Shown in pieces: positions 9,235-16,273 of a DNA stretch of 64,000 bases. The first letter of the stretch is position 1, and each line of letters starts with the position of its first letter. The translations under genes were made by a program, and so were the position numbers. The notes beneath the pieces are model-generated. The model had not been told where the DNA came from. It made no database searches and saw only the letters and a list, made by a program, of their open reading frames with translations. Source of the DNA: Propionispira raffinosivorans DSM 20765 (GTDB lineage Bacteria > Bacillota > Negativicutes > Selenomonadales > Selenomonadaceae); assembly GCF_000381065.1 (NCBI RefSeq), contig NZ_KB905842.1:1-64000 (forward strand), given 5' to 3'.

Positions 9235-9321
9235 AGAGATAGTTGATGTGGGAAGCGTCGGCTCTCCTCGAATTTAGAATTCTTTGAAGAAGACCGCTCG
9301 CAACCGCTAGGCGGTTTTTTT
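9235..9321 (+). ncRNA. Candidate RNA antitoxin, convergent to the holin-like toxin gene
   Basis: The ~87-base transcript is defined by the promoter at 9200-9228 and a terminator (AACCGC TAG GCGGTT, then T7) at 9302-9321. It contains no plausible coding region. It would overlap the 3' untranslated part of the toxin mRNA, which runs in from the other side and whose reading frame ends at 9329. This is the arrangement of type I systems such as TxpA/RatA, where the antisense RNA blocks or degrades the toxin message. Function is inferred from arrangement. Confidence 0.65.
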
Positions 9322-9328
9322 CATGCCG

Positions 9329-9406
9329 TTATTTACGGGATGAAAGAATGGCTGCGATCAGTATACCGAAACTTATCATTAACGATAAGGCTTCAAAAAC
9401 TGTCAT
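9329..9406 (-). CDS. Putative holin-like type I toxin, 25 residues
   Basis: A tiny membrane peptide: MTVFEALSLMISFGIL followed by IAAILSSRK. It has one hydrophobic helix (about residues 6-21) and a short basic tail. The sequence closely fits the 'putative holin-like toxin' family common in Firmicutes, whose members insert in the membrane and stop growth or lyse cells. AGGGGGTGG lies just upstream of the ATG, giving very strong translation. An extended -10 promoter (TGCTATAAT) lies about 55 bases upstream. A convergent antisense RNA overlaps the mRNA's 3' end, and 33-base direct repeats flank the locus. Too short for ordinary gene calling. Confidence 0.85.
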   Translation of the reverse strand: MTVFEALSLMISFGILIAAILSSRK

Positions 9407-9460
9407 AAAACCACCCCCTACTTCTAGGAAAAACCGACACCATCAACTATCTTAGACAAT

Positions 9461-9489
9461 ATTATAGCACAATGCAGGCAGCTTATGAA
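9461..9489 (-). promoter_or_regulatory. Promoter of the holin-like toxin gene
   Basis: On the minus strand TGCTATAAT gives an extended -10 (TATAAT at 9461-9466). A weak -35, TTCATA, lies 17 bases upstream. The mRNA would begin about 45 bases before the toxin ATG. Confidence 0.6.
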
Positions 9490-9491
9490 CA

Positions 9492-9524
9492 GGCTGCTTT
9501 TTTCGGTTATCCTAAGATTTTACA
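9492..9524 (+). repeat. Direct repeat flanking the type I toxin locus, copy 2
   Basis: Matches 9074-9106 in 31 of 33 positions by eye. A GCAGC/GCTGC stem just before its T run (9479-9503) could also act as a plus-strand terminator. Confidence 0.75.
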
Positions 9525-9545
9525 CAGACGGTTATGTTATTTAAT

Positions 9546-9574
9546 TTGACAAATGACAAAACTATATATATAAT
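9546..9574 (+). promoter_or_regulatory. Promoter of the abiE-type operon
   Basis: Consensus TTGACA at 9546-9551, a 17-base spacer and TATAAT at 9569-9574, thirty bases before the abiEi start. TGACAAATGACAAA gives a direct repeat across the -35 that might be an AbiEi binding site, since AbiEi proteins repress their own operon. Confidence 0.85.
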
Positions 9575-9603
9575 ATTTTGTAATTAGTAAAGAGGTGATA
9601 GAT

Positions 9604-10197
9604 ATGACTATACTGCAAAAATTAGAAGAATTAGGCTCACATCAGGGTGGGATTATTACTACAAAAGATGCAGCGCGCCTAGGAATTTCAAGGGCAATGT
9701 TGTCAAATCTATACCTTCATGGTCAATTAGAGAGAATAGCACGTGGCCAGTATATTCTTCCTAACGGTATGGAAGATGAATTGTTGTCTATAGCATTACG
9801 ATCAAGCAAAATAATATTTTCTCATGAAACGGCGCTCTATTTACATGGCTTATCAGACAGAACACCTTTTGTACATTCTGTAACAGCGCCAAGTAATTGT
9901 GTTCCTAATAATAACATTCAGGATATATGTAAAGTATATTATATTAAACCGGATTTATTTGAAATGGGGCGGGTTGTAGAAAAATCTCCTGCTGGAAATT
10001 TAATTCCTGTATATGATATCGATCGGACTATTTGTGATGTCGTAAGATCTCGTAATAAACTCGGAACTGAAACATTTCTATTTGCGGTTAAAGCATATGC
10101 AAAGTCAAAGAATAAGAATCTCAATACCTTGGGCAATTATGCAAAGCAATTAAGAATTACAAACGTAATTCACAGATATTTGGAGGTCCTGTTGTGA
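9604..10197 (+). CDS. abiEi: AbiEi-like antitoxin and autorepressor
   Basis: A 197-residue type IV antitoxin. The N-terminal winged helix (residues 5-60) has GIITTKDAARLGISRAMLSN and the turn GQLERIARGQYILP, typical of AbiEi. The rest (SHETALYLHGLSDRTP, then YDIDRTICDVVRSRNKLG) is the AbiEi C-terminal domain. The antitoxin represses the operon and counters AbiEii without binding it directly. ATG 9604 is chosen because AAAGAGGTG is eight bases upstream; the GTG at 9595 lies inside that site. The stop overlaps the abiEii start (TGATG), as expected for a coupled pair. Confidence 0.92.
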   Translation: MTILQKLEELGSHQGGIITTKDAARLGISRAMLSNLYLHGQLERIARGQYILPNGMEDELLSIALRSSKIIFSHETALYLHGLSDRTPFVHSVTAPSNCVPNNNIQDICKVYYIKPDLFEMGRVVEKSPAGNLIPVYDIDRTICDVVRSRNKLGTETFLFAVKAYAKSKNKNLNTLGNYAKQLRITNVIHRYLEVLL

Positions 10198-11027
10198 TGA
10201 ACGATACAAGCTTGAAGGCTAAGATAAGAAATATAGCAAGGCAGAAAAAGCTGCCAGCACAGGTTGTGTTGCAGAATTATTTATTTGAACGATTTATGTT
10301 TCGGTTATCAAAAATAGAATATAAAGATAAATTCGTAGTAAAAGGCGGTACTCTTATCTCTTCTGTTTTGGGATTATCTAATCGTGCAACAATGGATTTG
10401 GATACTACATTAAAGAATTTGCCATTAACTAAAGAGAACATTAAAGAGGCAGTAATCAATATTTGTAGTATTCGTATAAATGATGGTATCGATTTCGAGT
10501 TTAAGGGAATAGAACCAATTCGGGATGATGATGTCTATGGAGGCTTCTGTGTTTCTTTTGTAGCTAATTTGGGGAAAATAAAAGCTCCGTTAAGCATGGA
10601 TGTTTCAACTGGTGATATTATGACGCCAGATGCTGAACTTAGACGATTTTCTATGATGTTTGAAGATGATGGATTTTTCCTATGGAGTTATAATATAGAA
10701 ACTATATTGGGTGAAAAAATTGAAACGATTTTAAGTAGAGGGATTTTTTCGACGCGTCCTCGTGACTTTTATGATGTTTATGCTATTGTGGCAGCCCTTC
10801 CTTATGACAAGAAGATATTAAAAACAGCATTAATTGCAACAGCTGGTCACCGTGGATCTTTGGATAAAATAAAGAATACGGAAGCAATTTTAAAAGATAT
10901 TTCTGAAAGTCTAGAGTTGAAACGATTATGGAAGAACTATCAAAGTCAGTTTCCCTATGCTTCAACCATCAATTACGATGATGTAATTGAGTTGTTAAGA
11001 AAAATAGTTCCGTCGGTTTTAGTGTGA
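10197..11027 (+). CDS. abiEii: AbiEii-type nucleotidyltransferase toxin
   Basis: A 276-residue type IV toxin of the nucleotidyltransferase superfamily; characterised relatives block tRNA function by adding nucleotides to the acceptor end. Visible motifs: FVVKGGTLISSVLG (motif I, residues ~43-55), RATMDLDTT with the metal-binding DxD (~60-70), PLSMDVSTGD (motif III, ~135), and EKIETILSRG plus RPRDFYDVY (motif IV, ~180-200). All the key positions are present, so it is probably active. In Abi systems this pair aborts phage infection. It overlaps abiEi by one base with GGAGG ten bases upstream. Confidence 0.93.
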   Translation: MNDTSLKAKIRNIARQKKLPAQVVLQNYLFERFMFRLSKIEYKDKFVVKGGTLISSVLGLSNRATMDLDTTLKNLPLTKENIKEAVINICSIRINDGIDFEFKGIEPIRDDDVYGGFCVSFVANLGKIKAPLSMDVSTGDIMTPDAELRRFSMMFEDDGFFLWSYNIETILGEKIETILSRGIFSTRPRDFYDVYAIVAALPYDKKILKTALIATAGHRGSLDKIKNTEAILKDISESLELKRLWKNYQSQFPYASTINYDDVIELLRKIVPSVLV

Positions 11028-11110
11028 AATGGACACTGAGGGAGGTTTCTTTTCTGACATCTATAGTAATCCAAGAGTTTAGTACATCACCCAGAATCTA
11101 AAAAACCCCA

Positions 11111-11149
11111 ACAAAAAAACATGATTTTCGTAATAAAAAAATCATGTTT
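11111..11149 (-). terminator. Hairpin terminator, minus direction
   Basis: AAACATGATTTT pairs with AAAATCATGTTT; on the minus strand it is followed by seven T residues. The plus direction lacks a T run. It would be a back-up stop for the small RNA transcribed from 11302 downward. Confidence 0.55.
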
Positions 11150-11208
11150 CATCCTATTTTTACTTGCAATCGTTACGAAGTGTAATATAATTAGAGATAG
11201 GTGGAAAT

Positions 11209-11302
11209 TAAAAAAGTCGCCGTGTCCTGAGAGTGTCTCACCACTCACAGGCACGAGCAGGTGAACCAGCACCTACACGTAACAGCTAGCTGTCTACGAC
11301 GA
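11209..11302 (-). ncRNA. Orphan structured small RNA beside the abiE-type genes
   Basis: A ~94-base RNA starting just below a strong promoter (TTGTCA, 17 bases, TATAAT) and ending in GGCGAC followed by six T. It folds well: the 5' GTCG can pair with the 3' CGAC, AGGTG/CACCT forms an inner hairpin, and GTG-CCTG-TGAGTG pairs with CACTCT-CAGG-ACAC in a long 3' stem. No credible coding frame exists on either strand. It lies opposite the 3' untranslated region of the abiEi-abiEii mRNA, so it may be antisense to it, or the RNA half of another toxin system. I do not recognise the family. Confidence 0.6.
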
Positions 11303-11308
11303 CAATTT

Positions 11309-11337
11309 ATTATACCGTGATTTTCCTTGAGTGACAA
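11309..11337 (-). promoter_or_regulatory. Promoter of the orphan small RNA
   Basis: On the minus strand: TTGTCA (11337-11332), 17-base spacer, TATAAT (11314-11309). Confidence 0.8.
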
Positions 11338-11412
11338 GGGAGATGGTTTGTTCGGTATGATGTGATTGTAGTTTTGACAGAGGCTTGCGTCTGCATGCAA
11401 TTAAGATATAGC

Positions 11413-11456
11413 AAAGCGCATGTGTAGGTTGAATAAACCCGCGTATGCGCTTTTTT
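11413..11456 (+). terminator. Rho-independent terminator
   Basis: AAAGCGCAT pairs with ATGCGCTTT, with an inner GGTT/AACC stem, followed by a T run. It probably ends the abiEi-abiEii transcript, which would then carry a ~430-base 3' region opposite the small RNA at 11209-11302. Confidence 0.7.
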
Positions 11457-11543
11457 GATTTCCCCTGAAACAAACTGTAGGGTGGGTTCCTTTATTGGAT
11501 TACAATAGAGAAACCCCTTGCAGAATGAGGATGGGGGATATAA

Positions 11544-11840
11544 ATGATGATGAAAAATGTATTTGATTCGTTGGCTGCCACGAAGGAACAGGAAATTTTG
11601 GTTGGCTTAGATTTAAGAAAATATTCTAGTGAATATTTTCATGCCAGCGAAAAAATCCTTACGTATCAGGACAAAATCAAAAATGTTTTGCCCTTGGATT
11701 TGCAGGAAACATTGGAACAACTTGATGATGAATATAATTGTATGATGCTGAGCGGAATGGACGTATATTATCGACAAGGTTTTTCCGATGCAGTCCGGTT
11801 AATTATGGAGACAATGAGCTGGTCACCAAGACGAAGTTAG
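11544..11840 (+). CDS. Unknown 98-residue protein, paralogue of the tail of the gene at 15317
   Basis: A short, soluble, acidic protein with LDLRKYSSEYFHASEK in the middle and LDDEYNCMMLSGMDVYYR near the end. I do not recognise the family. The last ~80 residues recur almost unchanged at 15540-15778, followed there by the same terminator. GATGGGGGATATAA precedes the start; ATGs at 11544, 11547 and 11550 are all possible. The final MDVYYRQGFSDAVRLI looks like an oligomerising helix. Role unknown. Confidence 0.6.
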   Translation: MMMKNVFDSLAATKEQEILVGLDLRKYSSEYFHASEKILTYQDKIKNVLPLDLQETLEQLDDEYNCMMLSGMDVYYRQGFSDAVRLIMETMSWSPRRS

Positions 11841-12010
11841 AAGGAACGGCGCACCCTAGTGATTTGAAAAAATCGCTGGGGTGTTTCTTTTTGCTTATTT
11901 GCTAACCTCTTTGTTTTGGTTAAATTGGGAAACTGCATACAATTACAGGTGATGAGCAAGGGTGTATTCTGTATTTAACATAAATTATTGACTTTTAACT
12001 TTTTAAAATG
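11598..12010 (+). repeat. Diverged ~0.4 kb duplicated segment, copy A
   Basis: Covers the last 80 codons of the gene at 11544, its terminator, and ~110 bases beyond. It aligns with 15537-15950 with scattered differences. Copies A and B lie in the same orientation on either side of the SorC/glucose-6-phosphate isomerase genes. Confidence 0.85.
11843..11897 (+). terminator. Terminator hairpin, copy 1 of 3 of a dispersed repeat
   Basis: GAACGGCGCACCCTAGTGATT, then a loop, then AATCGCTGGGGTG and a T-rich run. The same unit recurs at 15781 and 23325. Confidence 0.75.
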
Positions 12011-12079
12011 TTATTGCTCTCCGGTTTTGTCTATGCCTTACTCATGATTCTTGCCGAAATCTGCTTGCTGGTTTCGCCA

Positions 12080-12133
12080 CATAAATGATTAAAATTTGGT
12101 ACCGATTAAAGTACCAAATTTTAATCATTTATG
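12080..12133. repeat. Perfect 23-base inverted repeat with an 8-base loop
   Basis: Arms at 12080-12102 and 12111-12133, outer sequence CATAAATGATT, inner sequence TTTGGTAC. The right arm overlaps the stop codon of the ATPase remnant (12129-12131), so the hairpin may be its old terminator or the end of an inserted element. Confidence 0.8.
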
Positions 12134-12326
12134 GAAGCTTACTTTCGATAACGAGATGAACCATATGATCGTCAATGAGCTTTTTATTGTGCTACGCGGC
12201 ACTCAAAGCATGCATGCAAACCTTGTTGATTGCCCTGGCTGCTCCGGTTGAATAGGTATAAATTTCATCCATTGCTTTATCGGTGAAAATGTCGATTGCC
12301 CCTTTTGCATAAACCAAATTTCTTCC
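12129..12326 (-). pseudogene. ExeA/TniB-like transposition ATPase, C-terminal remnant
   Basis: The frame encodes GRNLVYAKGAIDIFTDKAMD, then EIYTYSTGAARAINKVC, then after an in-frame TAG (12194-12192), KLIDDHMVHLVIESKLP and a stop. This resembles the C-terminus of the AAA ATPases that partner DDE transposases, where the Y-S-x-G-x-x-R-x-I-N motif is typical. Everything upstream of the nucleotide-binding domain is gone. A relic of a transposon. Confidence 0.7.
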
Positions 12327-12563
12327 AATATTATAGAGTCATTTTATTCTGGCGGTTTAGTTATATCGGAAATAGGCTTGTCTAGTTTTTTTGTGATAAG
12401 TATTTTTCAAGCATATCAAGATTGAATAAAAAAGGTTTGATCATTTATGAGGGGGAAAAGAAAAAATTTTCCATCGTCAATGAAGTGAATTTCTCTTATT
12501 TAGTTACCATTGAGGCAACTAAATAAGAGGTGGTGGTTTTAAACCGCCATAAATAATTTAGGT

Positions 12564-13520
12564 TTAATATTCTTCCAGAAGCTTTTCTGCGCAAATAGAA
12601 TCTATAACTAGTACGTTAATATATTCTCCTTTTAAAGCTGCGACTAGTGGCTTTAATTTTTTTTCTGAAGTTATACATGTCATTACAAATCTCTTTTTCT
12701 TAAGTTCTTCTAGTTTCACACCCATAGTTCTTCGATCTAAATTTTCATCGCATACATCGCCATTTGTGTTGATGTAATGACAACATATTCTGCCAGCAAC
12801 TTGTTTATTCATAAGTTGTTCAAGCTTTTTATTATCAATATAACCACCTTTCAGAAGACAATCATTTTCATCTATTGCAGCTATATTAACAATTGCTTTA
12901 TTGCAATTTTGAGCTTTATCAAAAACCTTCCGAATTCGATTATCATGCAACATTGTGTCTAATATAATTTCATTATCCACCATTGCTGGGCATGGAAACG
13001 TATATGCATTTTCAGCATGTAATTTCTGACTTAATATACCGAGAATTTCATCTGCACGGCTGGCTCTATTCACATTATCTAAATTTCCAGAAAGTTGTAC
13101 CAGTTCTATATTAGGTAAAGTTAGAGTTGGGAAAGCTCGAGCAATTGTGTAAATCGTGTAGCCCCAAGAGACACCAACTATATCTCCTGCTTCCAAAAGA
13201 TTGACCATAAATTTAGCAGCTTCTTGTGCAGTTATTTGTTGTGCCAAAGATTTATCATCATTAGGAATAGATACAACCCTTACGGCTTTTAAATGATATT
13301 TTTGCAAAAGTTGTTCTTGCAACTCTTCTTCGATATCAACCTCATCTGCTATAAAAATTTTTACAATACCAGTTTTTCGAGATTCGGTTAAAAGTCTAGA
13401 GACTTTTGGCCGTGATAAACCATAACGGGTTGCAATTTGAGATTGTGTAAAATTGTCTTTGTAATAAAGTTTTGCGATCGTACGTAAAACTTCTATTTCA
13501 TCGTGTTTTTGTTTTTGCAT
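12564..13520 (-). CDS. SorC-family sugar-responsive transcription regulator
   Basis: A 318-residue regulator. The N-terminal helix-turn-helix (residues 15-55) contains YYKDNFTQSQIATRYGLSR and PKVSRLLTESRK, a typical SorC/DeoR-like pattern. The remainder is the SorC sugar-phosphate-binding domain with GDIVGVSWGYTIYTIA and ELVQLSGNLDN. Members bind sugar phosphates and control the neighbouring carbohydrate genes. It is transcribed away from glucose-6-phosphate isomerase. A perfect palindrome TGAACATATGTTCA in the shared intergenic region (13697-13710) is its likely operator. The effector is probably a hexose phosphate, by inference. Confidence 0.93.
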   Translation of the reverse strand: MQKQKHDEIEVLRTIAKLYYKDNFTQSQIATRYGLSRPKVSRLLTESRKTGIVKIFIADEVDIEEELQEQLLQKYHLKAVRVVSIPNDDKSLAQQITAQEAAKFMVNLLEAGDIVGVSWGYTIYTIARAFPTLTLPNIELVQLSGNLDNVNRASRADEILGILSQKLHAENAYTFPCPAMVDNEIILDTMLHDNRIRKVFDKAQNCNKAIVNIAAIDENDCLLKGGYIDNKKLEQLMNKQVAGRICCHYINTNGDVCDENLDRRTMGVKLEELKKKRFVMTCITSEKKLKPLVAALKGEYINVLVIDSICAEKLLEEY

Positions 13521-13642
13521 AATACCTCATCATTTTTTCATTTTTGAAATTAATACAATAATTATATTATATATAAATTTTGAAGGTATAGCAATATAAT
13601 AAAAGTCTGTATTTAATTAGAAAATTAATAAGAAAAATTAAT

Positions 13643-13670
13643 TTGACATTATTGTTTTTTTATTTATAAT
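13643..13670 (+). promoter_or_regulatory. Promoter of glucose-6-phosphate isomerase
   Basis: TTGACA at 13643-13648, 16-base spacer, TATAAT at 13665-13670. Confidence 0.7.
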
Positions 13671-13696
13671 AAAATATGAGAACAAAATATTAAAAA

Positions 13697-13710
13697 TGAA
13701 CATATGTTCA
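13697..13710. promoter_or_regulatory. Likely SorC operator
   Basis: Perfect palindrome TGAACATATGTTCA placed ~27 bases after the -10 of the pgi promoter, where a bound repressor would block transcription. Binding by the neighbouring SorC protein is inferred. Confidence 0.55.
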
Positions 13711-13735
13711 ATTTTGATTATGAGGAGGGATTATT

Positions 13736-15253
13736 GTGAATATAAAAGATAATCTATTAAAGATTTGTTGTGCTAATGCTTGTTTTACCATTGATTTTCA
13801 TTGTATTCAGTGTGATTTCGAGAAGTATATCGACTCAATAAAAGATTTAGTTGCGTATTCATTTGAAGAAATGGATGCATTGGAAAATGGTGCAATAGCA
13901 AATCCAGATGAACAACGGATGGTAGGGCATTATTGGTTAAGAGATACATCAGTTGCACCAACTGAATGGATAACTTGGCAAATAGATTCTTCCCTATTAC
14001 AAATTACAGATTTTACTGAAAAGATACATACAGGAGAAATTCTTTCTTCAAGTGGGACAAAGTTTAGAAACTTGATTGTAGCTGGCATTGGTGGCTCACA
14101 ATTAGGTTTCCAATTTATTGCGGATGCTATGAAAAATATGGAATATAAAATGACCCCATATACAATTGATAATAATGACCCCGATGGAATAGAATTGATT
14201 CTGCGCAAAATAAATGACCAATTATCGGAAACACTAGTGATTTTTATTTCAAAATCAGGTAGTACCATAGAAATCAGGAATATGATTTTAGAACTACAAG
14301 TTGCATTTAACGCGAAAAAAATACCTTTTGAAAAGCATTTTATTGCTGTAACTATGCAAGGTTCACCGATGGAAAAAGTAGCACGTGAAGAAAATTGGCT
14401 TAATGTTTTTCCTATATGGGATTGGGTTGGTGGAAGAGTATCTGTTTTTTCCTCAGTCGGCTTACTTCCATTAGCATTATTAGGTATTAGCATAAATGAT
14501 TTGTTATTTGGTGCAAGAGAAATGGATAAAATAACGCGTAATAAAACAGTGATTAACAATCCCGCAATGTTATTATCTGTTGCATGGAAATATTTTAAAG
14601 AAGAAAGAAAAATTACAACTATGGTAACATTGCCATATAAAGATCGATTAAGTTTTTTTAGTAGATATTTACAACAGTTGGTAATGGAATCTTTAGGAAA
14701 AAACAAAACTCGACAAGGTGAAAAAACATGTACAGGGCTTACTGTTTATGGAAATAAAGGTTCCACTGACCAGCATGCTTATGTACAACAATTAAGGGAA
14801 GGTATCTGTGACTTTTTTACATTGTTTCTTCTTGTAAAGAAAGACCGAGATAATATTGCGCCAATTGTAAATCATTCTACGATAACAACAGGAGATTATT
14901 TGTGGGCTTTTTGTTTGGGAACACAAAAAGCTCTTTTTGAAAAAAATCGCGAATCTATATTACTGACTATGGATAAAATATCTCCTACTGTGATCGGTGC
15001 ATTAATTGCTCTTTTTGAACGTGCTGTAGGATTTTATGCTTATATGCTAAATGTTAATGCATATAATCAACCGGGTGTTGAAGCTGGTAAGATTTGTGCA
15101 GAAGATATAATTTCCCTTCAAGAGAAAATAAACATTTTTTTAAGCCAAAAAAAATATATTGAACTTACTGTAGAAGAAATTGCTCAAAGTATTGGTTCAG
15201 ATGATTTGCGACTAGTTTCTTATCTCGTGGAACATTATCGTGCTAATCATTAA
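13736..15253 (+). CDS. pgi: Glucose-6-phosphate isomerase
   Basis: A 505-residue cytoplasmic enzyme converting glucose-6-P and fructose-6-P in glycolysis. Family signatures are intact: AGIGGSQLGFQF (residues ~117-128), FISKSGSTIE (phosphate loop, ~170), WDWVGGRVSVFSSVGLLPL (~230), YLQQLVMESLGK with the catalytic Glu (~315), GSTDQHAYVQQLREG with the catalytic His (~345), and QPGVEAGK with the active-site Lys (~455). The GTG start is chosen for GAGGAGGG eight bases upstream. Being controlled by a divergent SorC regulator suggests a dedicated, sugar-induced copy. Copies of a 0.4 kb segment flank the pair, which hints at transfer or amplification. Confidence 0.95.
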   Translation: MNIKDNLLKICCANACFTIDFHCIQCDFEKYIDSIKDLVAYSFEEMDALENGAIANPDEQRMVGHYWLRDTSVAPTEWITWQIDSSLLQITDFTEKIHTGEILSSSGTKFRNLIVAGIGGSQLGFQFIADAMKNMEYKMTPYTIDNNDPDGIELILRKINDQLSETLVIFISKSGSTIEIRNMILELQVAFNAKKIPFEKHFIAVTMQGSPMEKVAREENWLNVFPIWDWVGGRVSVFSSVGLLPLALLGISINDLLFGAREMDKITRNKTVINNPAMLLSVAWKYFKEERKITTMVTLPYKDRLSFFSRYLQQLVMESLGKNKTRQGEKTCTGLTVYGNKGSTDQHAYVQQLREGICDFFTLFLLVKKDRDNIAPIVNHSTITTGDYLWAFCLGTQKALFEKNRESILLTMDKISPTVIGALIALFERAVGFYAYMLNVNAYNQPGVEAGKICAEDIISLQEKINIFLSQKKYIELTVEEIAQSIGSDDLRLVSYLVEHYRANH

Positions 15254-15316
15254 ATTCGCAGAAAAAAATTGATTACTAAAAAATGTATTAAAGTCAAAGA
15301 AGGTGTTGATTACAAT

Positions 15317-15778
15317 ATGCCTATAAGAGAATTAGTGATGGAAAAAGCAGAAAATTTGCATTACATGGTTAATTTAGGGTGCGGCAAAAATATATTGAAA
15401 AATTTTATCAATATTGATGTCGTAAAACTTCCTGGAGTAGACATTGTTACATCCCTTGAAAAGGTACATTTACCATTTTTAGACAATTCTGTTCAAATAG
15501 TTAAATGTGAGCATATTCTTGAACATATAGAAAATTTGGTTGGCTTAGATTTAAGGAAATATTCTAGTGAATATTATCATGCCAGCGAAAAAGTCCTTGC
15601 GTATCAGAACAAAATCAAAAATGCATTGCCCTTGGAGTTGCAGGAGGCCTTGGAACAACTTGATGATGAATATAATTGTATGATGATGAGCGGAATGGAC
15701 GTATATTATCGACAAGGTTTTTCTGATGCAGTCCGGTTGATTATGGAGACAATGAGTTGGTCCCCAAGACGGAGTTAG
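15317..15778 (+). pseudogene. Chimera: methyltransferase N-terminus fused to the tail of the 11544-type protein
   Basis: A 153-codon open frame made of two unrelated parts. Residues 1-73 are the start of a SAM-dependent methyltransferase: YMVNLGCGKN (SAM motif I), FINIDVVKLPGVDIV (motif II), and IVKCEHILEHIEN. Residues 74-153 match the last 80 residues of the 11544 protein (LVGLDLRKYSSEYYHA to SWSPRRS). The join falls exactly at the edge of the 0.4 kb duplication, so recombination cut the methyltransferase and attached the repeat in frame. GAAGGTG ten bases before ATG 15317 supports this start; an upstream TTG at 15269 is less likely. Methyltransferase activity is not expected. Confidence 0.75.
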
Positions 15779-15950
15779 AAAGAACGGCGCACCCTAGTGA
15801 TTTGAAAAAATCACTGGGGTGTTTTTTTGCTTATTTGCTAAGGTCTCTGGTTTGACTGAATTTGGGGATTACAAATAATTACAGGTGATGAGCAAGACTG
15901 TATTCTATATTTAACATAAATTATTTCATTCTAACTTTTTAAAAGTTAAA
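15537..15950 (+). repeat. Diverged ~0.4 kb duplicated segment, copy B
   Basis: Same content as 11598-12010, about 90 percent identical by eye. Left boundary coincides with the methyltransferase break. Confidence 0.85.
15781..15830 (+). terminator. Terminator hairpin, copy 2 of 3 of a dispersed repeat
   Basis: AGAACGGCGCACCCTAGTGA with matching TCACTGGGGTG and seven T; same unit as at 11843 and 23325. Confidence 0.75.
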
Positions 15951-16273
15951 ATGAAATAAATAAAGTTAAATACAGGAATGGTGGTATTTATGAGTATTTT
16001 GAAAGATGGGTTGGATTTGAAAATTAAATGGTTCTATAATAAATGTTGGAATAAAATGAATAACTCGGTTACAATTAAAGTTACCAGACACTGACCGAAA
16101 GGCACTATCACTTAGCTGATACGAAATGTAGTAATATTTATTATGGTCTTATTCATAAAAGTCCAATTTAAGTCCGGCTAAAGAATCGGTATAGATTTCC
16201 ATGAAATGATAGGAAAAGTGATAGGGCGTCAGAGGAACAGCTATGATGAAGCAAATGAAGCGGAGGTATTTTT
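15923..16273. other. Intergenic region without a clear gene
   Basis: Contains an inverted repeat at 15923-15957 (ATTTCATTCTAACTT / AAGTTAAAATGAAAT). A 34-codon frame at 15990-16094 (MSILKDGLDLKIKW...) follows a weak GGTGG site and has no recognisable features; I regard it as chance or a relic. Confidence 0.5.

Noticed and set aside
9302..9321. Terminator of the toxin mRNA rather than of the antisense RNA
   Set aside because: The T run is on the plus strand only; the stem itself could pause the minus transcript but lacks a minus-strand T run there.
9042..9528. Repeated units as a CRISPR array
   Set aside because: Only two copies about 420 bases apart with terminator character; no regular spacing. 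No other array-like repeats were seen in the window.
11087..11272. Minus-strand open frame of 61 codons with hydrophobic stretch
   Set aside because: Overlaps the structured small RNA and a terminator hairpin; no ribosome binding site. A toxin peptide was considered but the hydrophobic part crosses the terminator.
13930..14706. Minus-strand open frame of 258 codons
   Set aside because: Antisense to the well-conserved glucose-6-phosphate isomerase; no start site and no recognisable motifs.
15990..16094. 34-codon small gene
   Set aside because: Weak start, no recognisable features and no context supporting it.
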